DNA of 64,000 bases from positions 2,418,001-2,482,000 of the forward strand of contig NZ_CP048407.1 in the NCBI RefSeq assembly GCF_003403315.2. Direction: 5' to 3'. Position numbers and translations under genes: made by a program. This document shows, in pieces, positions 25,262-33,766 of the stretch. The stretch comes from Thermaerobacter sp. PB12/4term (GTDB taxonomy: Bacteria; Bacillota; Sulfobacillia; Thermaerobacterales; Thermaerobacteraceae). Within the stretch, counting starts at the first letter, position 1. Each line of letters begins with the position of its first letter. The notes beneath the pieces were generated by a model. That model was not told where the DNA came from. It was given only the letters and a program-made list of their open reading frames with translations, and searched no databases.

Positions 25262-27550
25262 CTACCGCCGCAGGATCCGGGTGGCGTTGAGCACGGCCAG
25301 CAGCGCCACCCCCACGTCGGCAAAGACGGCTTCCCACAGGGTGGCCACGCCCCCGGCGCCCAGGCCGGCGACAATCGCCTTGACCGCCAGCGCCAGGACG
25401 ATGTTCTGCTGCACCACCCGCCGGGTGGCCCGCGCCACCTTCACCGCCTCCGCCAGGCGGGAGGGGTCATCGTCCATGATCACCACGTCGGCGGCCTCGA
25501 TGGCCGCATCCGAACCCAAACCGCCCATGGCCACGCCCACCGTCGCCCGGGTCAGCACGGGCGCGTCGTTGATGCCGTCACCGGCAAAGGCGACCGCCGG
25601 ACGGGAGCTGCGCCCGCGGCCACCCCCGCTGCCCTGCCGCCGCCAGCCGCCCGCCGGGGCCCGGCCCGGCGGCTCCAGCCTCTCTTCCAGCGCGGCCAGA
25701 GCCGCGACCTTCTCCTCCGGCAAAAGCCCGGCGCGGACCTCATCGAGGCCCAGCTGGGCCGCCACGGCCCGGGCGGCCGCCGGGGCATCCCCCGTCAGCA
25801 TGACCTGGCGCCGGACGCCCAGCCGGCGCAGGCTGCGCACCGCCGCAGGCGCCCCCGGCTTGAGGCGGTCGGCGATGACGATCCGGCCCGCCAGGCGGCC
25901 GTCCACCGCCACCAGCACCGTGGTCCCCTGGGTAGCGGGCGCACCGGCCGTCTCCCCGACCTCCGGCGCCAGGCAGGGAGTCAGGTCCGCGGCGATCCCC
26001 TCCTCCCGCAAAAAGCGAGGGCTGCCCGCCACCACCAGATGCCCGTCGACCCGAGCCCGGACCCCGCCACCGGCCCGCTCCCAAGCCTCCCTTACTCGCC
26101 TCCCGTCCAGGGGCTGGCCGTACGCCCGGGCCAGGGCTCGGGCGATGGGATGGCCGGAGTGGAGTTCGGCGTGGGCCGCCAGCTCCAGCATCCGGCCAGG
26201 CGGGACCGGCGCGCCGGCAACCCCGGCCACCTCGACCACCTCGAACTCGCCCCGGGTGAGGGTGCCGGTCTTGTCCCACACCATGGTGTCGAGCCGGGCT
26301 AGGGCGTCCAGAAAGTGGGCGCCCTTGACCAGAATGCCGCGGCGCGAGGCTGCGCCCAGGCCGGCGAAGTACCCCAGCGGCACCGACAGCACCAGGGCGC
26401 AGGGACAGGCGATGACGAGCAGCACCAGGGCGCGACGGAGCCAGAGGTCCCAGGCGGCGCCGGGCAGAACCAGCGGCGGCACCACGGCCAGCAGCGCAGC
26501 CGCCGCCACCACCGCCGGCGTGTAGTAGCGGGCGAAGGTGGTGATGAACCGCTCCGTGGGGGCCTTGCGGGCCGCCGCCTCCTCGACCAGCGAGAGGATG
26601 CGGGCTACCTGGGAATCGGCGTAGGGCCGGCTGACCTGGACGGCCAGCGCCCCGTCACCGTTCACCATGCCCGCCAGCACGGTGGCGCCGGGTTCGACCC
26701 GCCGCGGCACCGGCTCGCCCGTCAGGGCGGAGGCATCGACGAAGGATTCCCCCTCCACCACGCGGCCGTCCAGGGGGATGCGGTCGCCAGGCCGCACCAC
26801 GATGGTTTCGCCCACCGACACCTGGGCGGGGTCCACCACCTCCACCCGGCCACCCCGCCGCACCCGAGCCTGCCGGGGCCGCAGGTCCAGCAGCGCCCGG
26901 ATGGACCGGCGCGACCGCCGGACGGCCAGGTCCTGAACGAACTCGCCGGCGGTGTAAAACAGCATGACGGCGGCCGCTTCGGCCAGCTCGCCCATGGCGA
27001 TGGCGCCGGCCGTGGCCAGGGTCATGAGGAAGTTCTCATCGAACAGCCGGCCGTGCCGCAGGTTGCGGAGCGCCTGCCCGATGACGCCGTAGCCCGTGGC
27101 GGCGTAGACCGCCAGCAGCATGGCCCCGGGCAGCCAGGAAGGGATCCCTGCCGGTTCCGTCGTCTCCAGCCCGAGCGCCGCCAGGAAGACCAGGGCCGCC
27201 CCGGCAAGGCCGGCCAGCCGCCGCGCGGCTCCGGTGTCCCGCGGTTCCTGCCGGGCTCGCTGGTGGGGATCCCTCGGTGCGGGCGCTTCCTCCGCCGGGT
27301 GGCCGGGGGATGCGGCGCCGGCCTCTTGAGCCTGCAGGCGGGCGCCGGGTTCGACCCGGGCAATGACGGCCCGGGCCCGGTCCACCTGGCCGGGCGGGAG
27401 CAGGACGGTGGCCGTGGCGTAGCTGACGGTGGCCCCTTCCAGTCCCGGTTCGCGCCGCAGCGCCTCTTCGATGCGCTGGGCGCAGCGGGCGCAATCCATC
27501 CCTTCCAGGGTATAGGCCCGCAGCCGGGCCGGCCGCACCGGGGTCGCCAT
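25262..27550 (-). CDS. Heavy-metal (Zn/Cd/Pb/Co) exporting P1B-type ATPase
   Basis: A 762-aa CadA/ZntA-like efflux pump of the cytoplasmic membrane. An N-terminal HMA domain carries the metal-binding GMDCARCAQR motif. After a linker come the P-type ATPase signatures: TGE in DASALTGEPVP, the transport-site CPC in VIACPCALVLSVP, the phosphorylation site WDKTGTLTRG, the SGHPIA motif of heavy-metal pumps, and the hinge AFAGDGINDAPVLT. CPC with no His-rich tail favours a Zn/Cd/Pb pump over a copper pump. A short Gly/Arg-rich stretch interrupts the P domain before the hinge. The ATG at 27550 follows the stop of the ArsR-type gene by 2 nt; the pair forms a resistance operon. Confidence 0.93.
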   Translation of the reverse strand: MATPVRPARLRAYTLEGMDCARCAQRIEEALRREPGLEGATVSYATATVLLPPGQVDRARAVIARVEPGARLQAQEAGAASPGHPAEEAPAPRDPHQRARQEPRDTGAARRLAGLAGAALVFLAALGLETTEPAGIPSWLPGAMLLAVYAATGYGVIGQALRNLRHGRLFDENFLMTLATAGAIAMGELAEAAAVMLFYTAGEFVQDLAVRRSRRSIRALLDLRPRQARVRRGGRVEVVDPAQVSVGETIVVRPGDRIPLDGRVVEGESFVDASALTGEPVPRRVEPGATVLAGMVNGDGALAVQVSRPYADSQVARILSLVEEAAARKAPTERFITTFARYYTPAVVAAAALLAVVPPLVLPGAAWDLWLRRALVLLVIACPCALVLSVPLGYFAGLGAASRRGILVKGAHFLDALARLDTMVWDKTGTLTRGEFEVVEVAGVAGAPVPPGRMLELAAHAELHSGHPIARALARAYGQPLDGRRVREAWERAGGGVRARVDGHLVVAGSPRFLREEGIAADLTPCLAPEVGETAGAPATQGTTVLVAVDGRLAGRIVIADRLKPGAPAAVRSLRRLGVRRQVMLTGDAPAAARAVAAQLGLDEVRAGLLPEEKVAALAALEERLEPPGRAPAGGWRRQGSGGGRGRSSRPAVAFAGDGINDAPVLTRATVGVAMGGLGSDAAIEAADVVIMDDDPSRLAEAVKVARATRRVVQQNIVLALAVKAIVAGLGAGGVATLWEAVFADVGVALLAVLNATRILRR

Positions 27551-27552
27551 CC

Positions 27553-27948
27553 TCACCGCTCCTCGGCGTAGTGTTCCTGGGCTACCTGGATGAGGCGCAG
27601 CACGTGGTCGTCGGCCAGGGAGTAGTAGACGTTGCGCCCCTCCCGCCGGCTCCTGACCAGGCGCATGGCCTTGAGCAGCCGCAGGTGGTGGGAGACGGCG
27701 GGCAGGGACAGGTCCAGAACGGCCGCCAGGTCGCAGACGCACAGCTCGCTCAGGGACAAGAGGTACAGGATGCGGGTGCGGGTCTCGTCGGCCAGCGCCT
27801 GAAACAGGCCGGCCAGGCCGGCCACCTCGGTCACGCGGGCGCGCAGGACCGCCACCTGGTCTCCATGGGGTTCGAAGCGGGCGCAGGTCGCTTCCGCGCC
27901 GGCCGGCTCGCCGGTTCCCGCCCAGGTGGATTCCCTGAGGGCGTCCAT
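27553..27948 (-). CDS. ArsR/SmtB-family metal-sensing repressor
   Basis: A 131-aa winged-helix repressor that should leave the DNA when metal binds and so switch on the adjoining pump gene. The DNA-binding helix is SLPAVSHHLRLLKAMRLV, with the wing RREGRNVYY. Two possible metal sites are visible: C70 and C72 of ELCVCDL with C22 (alpha-3N type, as in CadC), and D113-x-H115 with H126 and E129, an exact match to the alpha-5 zinc site of SmtB. The ATG at 27948 has GGGAGGTGG upstream; a longer reading would add a low-complexity leader. Confidence 0.92.
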   Translation of the reverse strand: MDALRESTWAGTGEPAGAEATCARFEPHGDQVAVLRARVTEVAGLAGLFQALADETRTRILYLLSLSELCVCDLAAVLDLSLPAVSHHLRLLKAMRLVRSRREGRNVYYSLADDHVLRLIQVAQEHYAEER

Positions 27949-28052
27949 CCCGCCACCTCCCGCCGGGCATCCCGGTCCGCACCCGGGGTCGTCGCCGGGG
28001 CGCGGCCGGAATCGAGAGCACAAGGATCGAGATCAAAAAACGGTATCACGAT

Positions 28053-28077
28053 TCCACAACTGTTTAATCGTTGTTCA
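28053..28077 (-). promoter_or_regulatory. Candidate operator of the metal-resistance operon
   Basis: An imperfect inverted repeat, tccacaac (28053-28060) and gttgttca (28070-28077) with 9-10 nt between, lies in an AT-rich patch about 105 nt before the repressor start. TGAACAA-type half-sites are usual for ArsR/SmtB operators. Promoter hexamers nearby are not clear. Confidence 0.4.
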
Positions 28078-28187
28078 CGGTAAGGGTATGCCGCGGCGCC
28101 GGCCGGCGTCAACGGTCACCGCGCCCGGTGAAGTCAACGGTTACCGTGGCGAGGAAGAACGGGCGGGCCCAGTGGGAGCTCTGCCCA

Positions 28188-28700
28188 TCACACCCTGAGC
28201 GGCCGGTGGCCGCCCGGGTTGCGGGCGATGCGGGCGAAATAGAAGCGGTGCAGGTCGCCTTCCCGCTGGTGGGCGCAGCGCAGGCCGAGGCGGGTGGCGA
28301 TGCGCTCGAACTGGCCGTAATAGAAGGCATGCCACTGGTCGCGGTCGATCCCGAAGGCCGCCAGAAGGTCGCCGTCTTCGGGCGGCGGCTCCAGCTCGAG
28401 GCAGGCGATGCCGCCCTCCTCCCGGACGGTGACCACCCGGTCGCCACCCGCGGTAACCATCTGGGCCAGCGCCTGGGCAAACTCGATGCCCGAGCACCGC
28501 CGCAAGGGCCCCCAGGTCTGGGCCACCTGGTCACCCAGGTAGCGGGCCAGGGACTCCGGCGAATCGCCCCGCTCCCGGGCATAGCGCAAGAACAGCATCA
28601 GATACCCCCGCAGGTTGGCGCGGGCGATGAGGAGCTGCTGTTCCAGCACCGTCGGCTCGGGCCGGCCGTCCGGGGCACCGGCACCGGGATGGGCGTCCAA
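28188..28700 (-). CDS. Hypothetical protein
   Basis: A 170-aa soluble protein of unknown function. Helical EQQLLIARANLRGYLMLFLR leads into an alpha/beta part with a conserved-looking end (FERIATRLGLRCAHQREGDL, then HRFYFARIAR). No signal peptide, span or known motif is seen. The TTG at 28700 has AGGTGA 6 nt upstream. An alternative ATG at 28967 would add about 90 Gly/Pro-rich residues but has no ribosome binding site; the candidate promoter at 29008-29037 suits either start. Confidence 0.55.
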   Translation of the reverse strand: MDAHPGAGAPDGRPEPTVLEQQLLIARANLRGYLMLFLRYARERGDSPESLARYLGDQVAQTWGPLRRCSGIEFAQALAQMVTAGGDRVVTVREEGGIACLELEPPPEDGDLLAAFGIDRDQWHAFYYGQFERIATRLGLRCAHQREGDLHRFYFARIARNPGGHRPLRV

Positions 28701-28967
28701 GGCGTCACCTGCGGCCGGAACGGGCCTGGGCGGGGCCCCGCTCCAGGTGGTCGAGCCAGGCGCTTTCGCCAGGCGGTCAGGCCCGGGCGCACACGCCGGC
28801 CGGATCAACCCGGCCGCCTTCCCATTGTAAACCACCCCGGCCCCCGGCATGTACACGGCCCACGGACACGGCGGCGCCCGTCCCGCTGCACGGGGCAACC
28901 CCCAGGGCCCGCAGCCCGGATCGAGAACCGCATCCGGGAGATGCAGCCCGCCCGTTGTATAGGCCAT

Positions 28968-29020
28968 GCCGTTTTACCCGTGCCGTTTTGCCGTTTTAGA
29001 GACCCTTGTTATAGACCCTT
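28968..29020. repeat. Short direct repeats in an AT-rich promoter region
   Basis: gccgtttt occurs three times (28968, 28982, 28990), followed by agaccctt twice (29000 and 29013). The block lies between a candidate -10 box and the unknown gene downstream and could be an array of regulator sites. Confidence 0.6.
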
Positions 29021-29037
29021 GGCTGTCGGCTCGTCAC
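29008..29037 (-). promoter_or_regulatory. Candidate promoter for the 28.2-kb gene
   Basis: Minus strand: GTGACG (29032-29037), 18-bp spacer, TATAAC (29008-29013). The -10 box is good, the -35 box is weak. Confidence 0.35.
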
Positions 29038-29050
29038 GGCTCTGGCAGCG

Positions 29051-31183
29051 TCAGCGCCGGGAAGGTGGTTCGCCGGGTTCCCCGCGATCGTCCTCCCCGC
29101 TGCCGTCCCCCTGGGGCGCCGCGGCCCCGCCCCAGGACTGGATCACCTGGGACGCCCCGGCCTTGCCCGCCCAGAAGGCGGCCAGCGGCGGGCGAACCTG
29201 CCGCGCCACATCCCGGTGCTCAGGCCCCGGCGCACCGGGGGCTGTGGGGTAGGTGACGGCCATGCGCTGCCAGCGGCCCCGGGCGTTCTGGTTCCATACG
29301 CCCAGCGCCAGGTGCTCCAGCTGCTGCCGGTAGACCGCCGGCAGGGGGCTGGTAGCCCGCCAGGCGGCCAGGGAGGTGACATCGGCCGGTACCGCCAGCA
29401 GCCGGCGGGTGAGCACGTCGGTGCGCCAGCGGCTGAGGAACCGGGCCAGCTCGACGGCCGCTTGCGTGTGATCGTCGCCCCGGTACCGGTTCTGCCGGAA
29501 GACCATGAGTCCCCCGGTTTCCAGCAAGGCCGGCCGCGGCGCTCCTGCGGGAACGGGCGGCGGCAAGAGCACCAGCCCGTCGAAGCCGGGTGGAACCAGC
29601 GGGTCCAGGCGCCGGGGATCCGCCGGGTCCGGGATGCCGCCCACCAGGCGGCCGCCGGCATCGACCCGCGGAGCCGGAGGAACGGGCCAGCGCTCGGGGA
29701 CGGCGGAGGTACCGCTACCGCGGTCCGCCACCAGAGGCGGCACCGCCACCACCCCGGGCCGGGGGGCCGGTTCCTCCGGCTGGCGCGGCACCAGGCCGGC
29801 ATAACGCTCCAGCAGCCAGCGGGCCAGGGCCGGGGTGAACCCGCCGGCGGGTCCCGCCAGGTCGCCCTCGGCCAGCCACTCCGCCACCCCGTCGCCTGCT
29901 ACGGCGTGCAGCCGCTGCTGGGACCGAAGCCGCTCCAGCCACGCCAGAGCCGCCCGGCCCTCCGGTCCCGCCCAGATCACGGCGCCCGAGGGCGCTAGAG
30001 GCGCCGCCAGGCCGCGTACCCGCAGGAGCTGCTCCAGGGGCAGATCCGGCCGGGCTGCCCACAGGGTGAGGACGGGCCGGTCTCCCGGCGATGGGGGTTC
30101 CGGCGGCTGCGATGCCGGTGGCTGCGATCCCTGCGCCCGGCCTGCCGGTGCCTCGCCCGCTCCGGCCGCGCCCGAATCACCGGCTGAGGGCGGGCCCGCC
30201 AGCCCGGCCAGGCGATCGACATCGGCATACGTCCAGCCCGCCAGCAGCAGCGCGTTGGGGTCGAGTCCCGCCGCCCGCAGCCGGGCCGCAGCCACCCACC
30301 AGGTGTGGGGCGCCACCCAGCGGGGCCAGACCCAGCTGCGCCGGTCCGCCTGGTAGAGCAGCAGCGCCGTGGGGTTGTACCAGCGGCGCTCGGCCCGGCT
30401 GAGGTAGGGGTCCAGCGGCACCTGGAGGGGGTGGCGCACCAGCAGGGCGCTGCCCCACCCGCCGAAGACGTCGGGCGGCTTGCCGTCGGCCAGGGCCCGC
30501 TGCAGGCGGTCCTGCGCCTCGGAGGCAGGGATCCACTCCACCCGCACCCGGATGTTGGGGAACTGGCGGGCGAAGGCCGCCAGGGCCTGCTGGAGGTACT
30601 CGCGGTGGGTGAAAGGACCCGGCTCCGCAAGGGGTGGAACCGGCGGCGGGCCGCCCCGCCGGCCGGGTTCGGCTCCCGCCCCTAGCCCGGCTTCGGAGGA
30701 AGGAGAAGAGCCGGACTCGCCCGCTCCCGGTGGCGCCGTGGGGCCGGGCTGCCCCGCCGCGCCGGACGGGCCGGGGGAGCCGGCCGCGCCGGCGGGGTTT
30801 TGTCCGGCGGGAGGCTGGGCCGGAACCGGTTCCGCCGAGCCGGTTCCAGGACCGCCGGCTGCGCTGAAGCCGCCCCCCGGTCCTGCGGCGCCCGGGGCCC
30901 GGGGCTCGGGGCTGGGTCCTCCGGGCAGCCGCAGGGGATCGGGCAGGACGGCCACGGGCATCTCCGTCTCCCAGAGCACAATCTCGTAGGTCTTACCGGG
31001 GTCCAGAGGGACGGGACGGTACCTGGCCCAGGGATCACCCTGGCGCTGCCGCCAGAGGGCGAGGGCCCCGGCGGCTACCACCAGCAGGGCCGCCACCCCG
31101 ATCACCAGGGCCAGGCGCTGCCAGCGTTGCCGCCCGGCGGGTGGCCCCCCAGGCGTCTGGCGCCGGTTCGTCCGCGGTGGCAT
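29051..31183 (-). CDS. Membrane-anchored solute-binding-like protein
   Basis: A 710-aa protein with an uncleaved N-terminal anchor (LALVIGVAALLVVAAGALALW) and no lipobox. After a strand resembling the start of an ABC sugar-binding fold (YEIVLWETEMP) comes a Pro/Gly-rich insert of about 115 residues, then FARQFPNIRVRVEWIPASEA and PPDVFGGWGSALL, the usual opening of SBP_bac_1 family proteins (target sequence, then a D-V-hydrophobic stretch). The C-terminal part contains ETGGLMVFRQNRY and AAVELARFLSRW, also typical. ABC permease or ATPase genes are not found near it. The ATG at 31183 has ggggggaga upstream. It might bind sugars or act as a surface receptor. Confidence 0.65.
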   Translation of the reverse strand: MPPRTNRRQTPGGPPAGRQRWQRLALVIGVAALLVVAAGALALWRQRQGDPWARYRPVPLDPGKTYEIVLWETEMPVAVLPDPLRLPGGPSPEPRAPGAAGPGGGFSAAGGPGTGSAEPVPAQPPAGQNPAGAAGSPGPSGAAGQPGPTAPPGAGESGSSPSSEAGLGAGAEPGRRGGPPPVPPLAEPGPFTHREYLQQALAAFARQFPNIRVRVEWIPASEAQDRLQRALADGKPPDVFGGWGSALLVRHPLQVPLDPYLSRAERRWYNPTALLLYQADRRSWVWPRWVAPHTWWVAAARLRAAGLDPNALLLAGWTYADVDRLAGLAGPPSAGDSGAAGAGEAPAGRAQGSQPPASQPPEPPSPGDRPVLTLWAARPDLPLEQLLRVRGLAAPLAPSGAVIWAGPEGRAALAWLERLRSQQRLHAVAGDGVAEWLAEGDLAGPAGGFTPALARWLLERYAGLVPRQPEEPAPRPGVVAVPPLVADRGSGTSAVPERWPVPPAPRVDAGGRLVGGIPDPADPRRLDPLVPPGFDGLVLLPPPVPAGAPRPALLETGGLMVFRQNRYRGDDHTQAAVELARFLSRWRTDVLTRRLLAVPADVTSLAAWRATSPLPAVYRQQLEHLALGVWNQNARGRWQRMAVTYPTAPGAPGPEHRDVARQVRPPLAAFWAGKAGASQVIQSWGGAAAPQGDGSGEDDRGEPGEPPSRR

Positions 31184-31385
31184 GGTCTCTCCCCCCGTGC
31201 GCGGTCCTCTCGTTCCCTACGGCTCTGGCCCCGCTACCAAGATGGCGGCGGCGATGCCCCAAGCCTCCGCCCCGCTCCCCAGCAGGATGGTGGCGGCGAT
31301 CTCCTACGGCACCGGTCCCGCCGGCCACTGAATGGCAGGGCGATCTCCCGGCCGCCCCGGGCCGGCCGCGCCTTTCGCGGCCGTT

Positions 31386-31433
31386 ACGGCCGGAAGCCGC
31401 GACGGCCGGAAGGCGTCACGGCCGGAAACCCAC
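31386..31433. repeat. Three 16-bp repeats spanning the end of the L,D-transpeptidase gene
   Basis: acggccggaa begins three 16-bp units at 31386, 31402 and 31418; the third includes the stop codon and last codons of the gene. Confidence 0.7.
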
Positions 31434-32435
31434 CAGCCGCTGCAGGGCCATGTCCGCCGTGCCGTCGGGGTGGAGGCCGAACCACCACTCCGCTTCGGCC
31501 ACGGCCTTCTCCGTGACACCGCCGTAGACGCCGTCGGCCACCCCGGGGTCGAACCCCGTGGCCCGCAGCGCCAGCTGCAGCAGCACCACATCCTGGCCCA
31601 CGTCCCCCCGCCGGTAGGCGGGCAGGCGGTAGTAGACCTCGGTGGTGCCGGTGATCTTGACCGGGGTCCCCACCTGGACCAGGTCGTCCAGGGTCATCAC
31701 GTCTTCGTTGAACATGCGGATGCAGCCGAGGCTGGCATAGGTGCCGATGGAGCCGGGGTTGTTGGTCCCGTGGATCCCGTACGACCCCCAGGGGGCGCTG
31801 AGGCCGAACCAGCGGGCGCCAAAGGGGCCGCCCGGCCAGTGGGCGATGTCCGTCACCCGCCACTCGCCCACGGGCGACGGCTCGCCGGGCCGGCCCGCGG
31901 CCACCGGGAAGGTCTTGACCGGCACCCCGTCGCGGTAAACCGTCAGCTGGCGCCGGTCGATATCGATCACGATCAGCACGTCGCCGCCGGAGGCGGCCAC
32001 CGCCTGCCCGCCCTGCAGGGCAAGTCCCGCCACCGATCGCCACCAGCGGGCAAACCGCCAGTAGGCGCTGCGGGCCCCTTCCTGCTCGCCGCAGACGGGA
32101 CCGGCCCCCGCCAAGCCCCCTCCGGCCTGGTGCCCGCCCACCCAGAGGAGGGCGCCGGCCAGCACCAGGCCCGCCAGCATCACCCGCGGCAGCCGTCGTC
32201 CCGGCCGGGGCGCCGGGCGGTGTTGCTCCGCCCGGGCCGCTCCTGGGGCTGGCGGGGGGGTGGGGACTCCAGGGCCGCCCGGGCCGCCCCGGACCCGGGC
32301 CAGCTTGCCCCGAAGGGCCCGGACCGCACCGCCGGCGCCGGACGAACGGGCCCGGAAGGGCCACCGCCCCGCACCCCCGTTACCACCGCCAGGCCGGGAC
32401 GGCCCGCGCCCGGAAGCGAGGCCTGGTCCAACCAT
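31416..32435 (-). CDS. L,D-transpeptidase (YkuD) with C-terminal peptidoglycan-binding domain
   Basis: A 339-aa cell-wall enzyme making 3-3 cross-links or anchoring spore or wall components. After a low-complexity cytoplasmic leader of about 80 residues there is one membrane span (VMLAGLVLAGALLWVGG). The YkuD domain carries the catalytic His and Cys in YGIHGTNNPGSIG and ASLGCIRMFNEDV. The C-terminal 60 residues are a PG_binding_1 domain (GDVGQDVVLLQLALRATGF, DGVYGGVTEKAV). The usual YkuD proteins of spore formers are 160-300 aa. The ATG at 32435 has GGGGGTGG upstream. Confidence 0.9.
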   Translation of the reverse strand: MVGPGLASGRGPSRPGGGNGGAGRWPFRARSSGAGGAVRALRGKLARVRGGPGGPGVPTPPPAPGAARAEQHRPAPRPGRRLPRVMLAGLVLAGALLWVGGHQAGGGLAGAGPVCGEQEGARSAYWRFARWWRSVAGLALQGGQAVAASGGDVLIVIDIDRRQLTVYRDGVPVKTFPVAAGRPGEPSPVGEWRVTDIAHWPGGPFGARWFGLSAPWGSYGIHGTNNPGSIGTYASLGCIRMFNEDVMTLDDLVQVGTPVKITGTTEVYYRLPAYRRGDVGQDVVLLQLALRATGFDPGVADGVYGGVTEKAVAEAEWWFGLHPDGTADMALQRLVGFRP

Positions 32436-32761
32436 AGGTCCACCCCCACCCGGTCCCGGTGGAACCAGGGATGCCGGGCCGGACCCCCGGCCGGACCCAG
32501 CCGGGTCCCCACCGGCCCGGGCGCCAGGGACCGGCCCAGGCTAGGCTATGCGCGCCCCGGGTGGGGTAGAAGAAGCGGGGAGGGTGCGGGCAAGGGAGGG
32601 GTCCGGAAGAACGGGCCACGCGGGTGGTACGCCGGGTAAGGGAAAGGCCAGGAATGCGCAAGGGACCGCGTAGCGGGGCAAGGTCCGCCTGCGGCCGGCG
32701 CCAGGCGGCTTGCGAGGAACGGGCTTCCGGGGAACGGGTGATGAGGCCCGTGAACGGGACG
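32436..32761. other. Gap upstream of the L,D-transpeptidase gene
   Basis: 326 bp with no convincing gene, promoter or terminator seen. Confidence 0.5.
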
Positions 32762-33703
32762 TCAGGTCAGCGCTTCCCCCGACGCCGCGTCGGCGGGGGC
32801 GGGGTGCAGCAGCCGCTGCAGGTCCTTCAGCGCCTCCCGGAGGGCCCGGGCACCGGCCTCGATGCACTCGGGCACCCGGTGCAGGTCGGTCAGTTCCACA
32901 TCCGGCAGATCGGGCTGGACCACCAGGTCGGCGAACCGCTCCAGCTTGAAGGCTGCCAGGTCCCGGGCCATGAGGTCGAAGGCCTGCCCCAGAAAGTCCA
33001 GCAGGCCCGCGGGTTCGCGGCGCTGCCGCACCGACACGTCGACCGCCAGGACCACCTGGGCGCCCAGGGCCCGGGCCGCCTCTGCCGGCACCTTGTCCTT
33101 GACGGCACCGTCCACCAGGAGGTACGGTCCCAGGCGCTTGGGTTCGAAAATCCCCGGAATGGCGGTGCTGGCCCGAACGGCCGCGGCCAGGCTCCCCTTG
33201 TCCAGCACGATGGCGCCGGGCATGGCCCGTTCGACCCGTTCCCGGTAGGCGGGCGGGCAGAAGACCGCCGCCCGGCCCGAGCGCACGTCGGCCGCCATGA
33301 TCGCCACCGGCCGCTCCAGCTGCTCCAGCCGGATGCCGCGGGTCCAGAGGCCGATGAGGCGCTCCAGCTTCTGGCCCTGCAGCATGCCCTGAGGAACCGG
33401 CCGCCGGGGCCGCCAGCGCAAGCCCAGCACCTGAGCCAGCACGGCCAGCGCCGAACCCCAGGTGAGGTTGGAATCGTAGAGCTCGGCCGACCGCAGGCGC
33501 CGGGCCACGTCTTCCATCTGGGCGGGGCTCCAGCCGCAAGCCCAGAGGGCGGCCAGGATGGCGCCGCTGGAGGTGCCGGTGACGATGTCCGGCGAGTAGC
33601 CGGCTTCCTGGAGGGCCCGCATCACCCCGACGTGGGCCAGGCCCCGCAGGCCGCCCCCGCCCAGGGCGACACCCAACAGGCCGGATCCGTGCCCCCTGTT
33701 CAT
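32762..33703 (-). CDS. Patatin-like phospholipase (RssA/YjjU type)
   Basis: A 313-aa cytoplasmic serine lipase of the patatin family. The oxyanion loop GGGGLRGLAHVG, the nucleophile elbow GTSSG (in DIVTGTSSGAILAALWA), and the catalytic Asp in LLVDGAVKDKVP form the Ser-Asp dyad site. Further family signatures are ASTAIPGIFEPKRL and VVLAVDVS. The substrate is probably a membrane phospholipid or acyl ester. The ATG at 33703 has a GGAGGTGGCGGTGG purine-rich leader; the spacing from GGAGG itself is rather long. It may share a transcript with the spoIIP-type gene upstream (63-nt gap). Confidence 0.9.
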   Translation of the reverse strand: MNRGHGSGLLGVALGGGGLRGLAHVGVMRALQEAGYSPDIVTGTSSGAILAALWACGWSPAQMEDVARRLRSAELYDSNLTWGSALAVLAQVLGLRWRPRRPVPQGMLQGQKLERLIGLWTRGIRLEQLERPVAIMAADVRSGRAAVFCPPAYRERVERAMPGAIVLDKGSLAAAVRASTAIPGIFEPKRLGPYLLVDGAVKDKVPAEAARALGAQVVLAVDVSVRQRREPAGLLDFLGQAFDLMARDLAAFKLERFADLVVQPDLPDVELTDLHRVPECIEAGARALREALKDLQRLLHPAPADAASGEALT

Positions 33704-33766
33704 CAGCCACCGCCACCTCCTCGCCCGCACGGCGCCCGTTTCTATGCCTATTATGGTGCTTACGCG

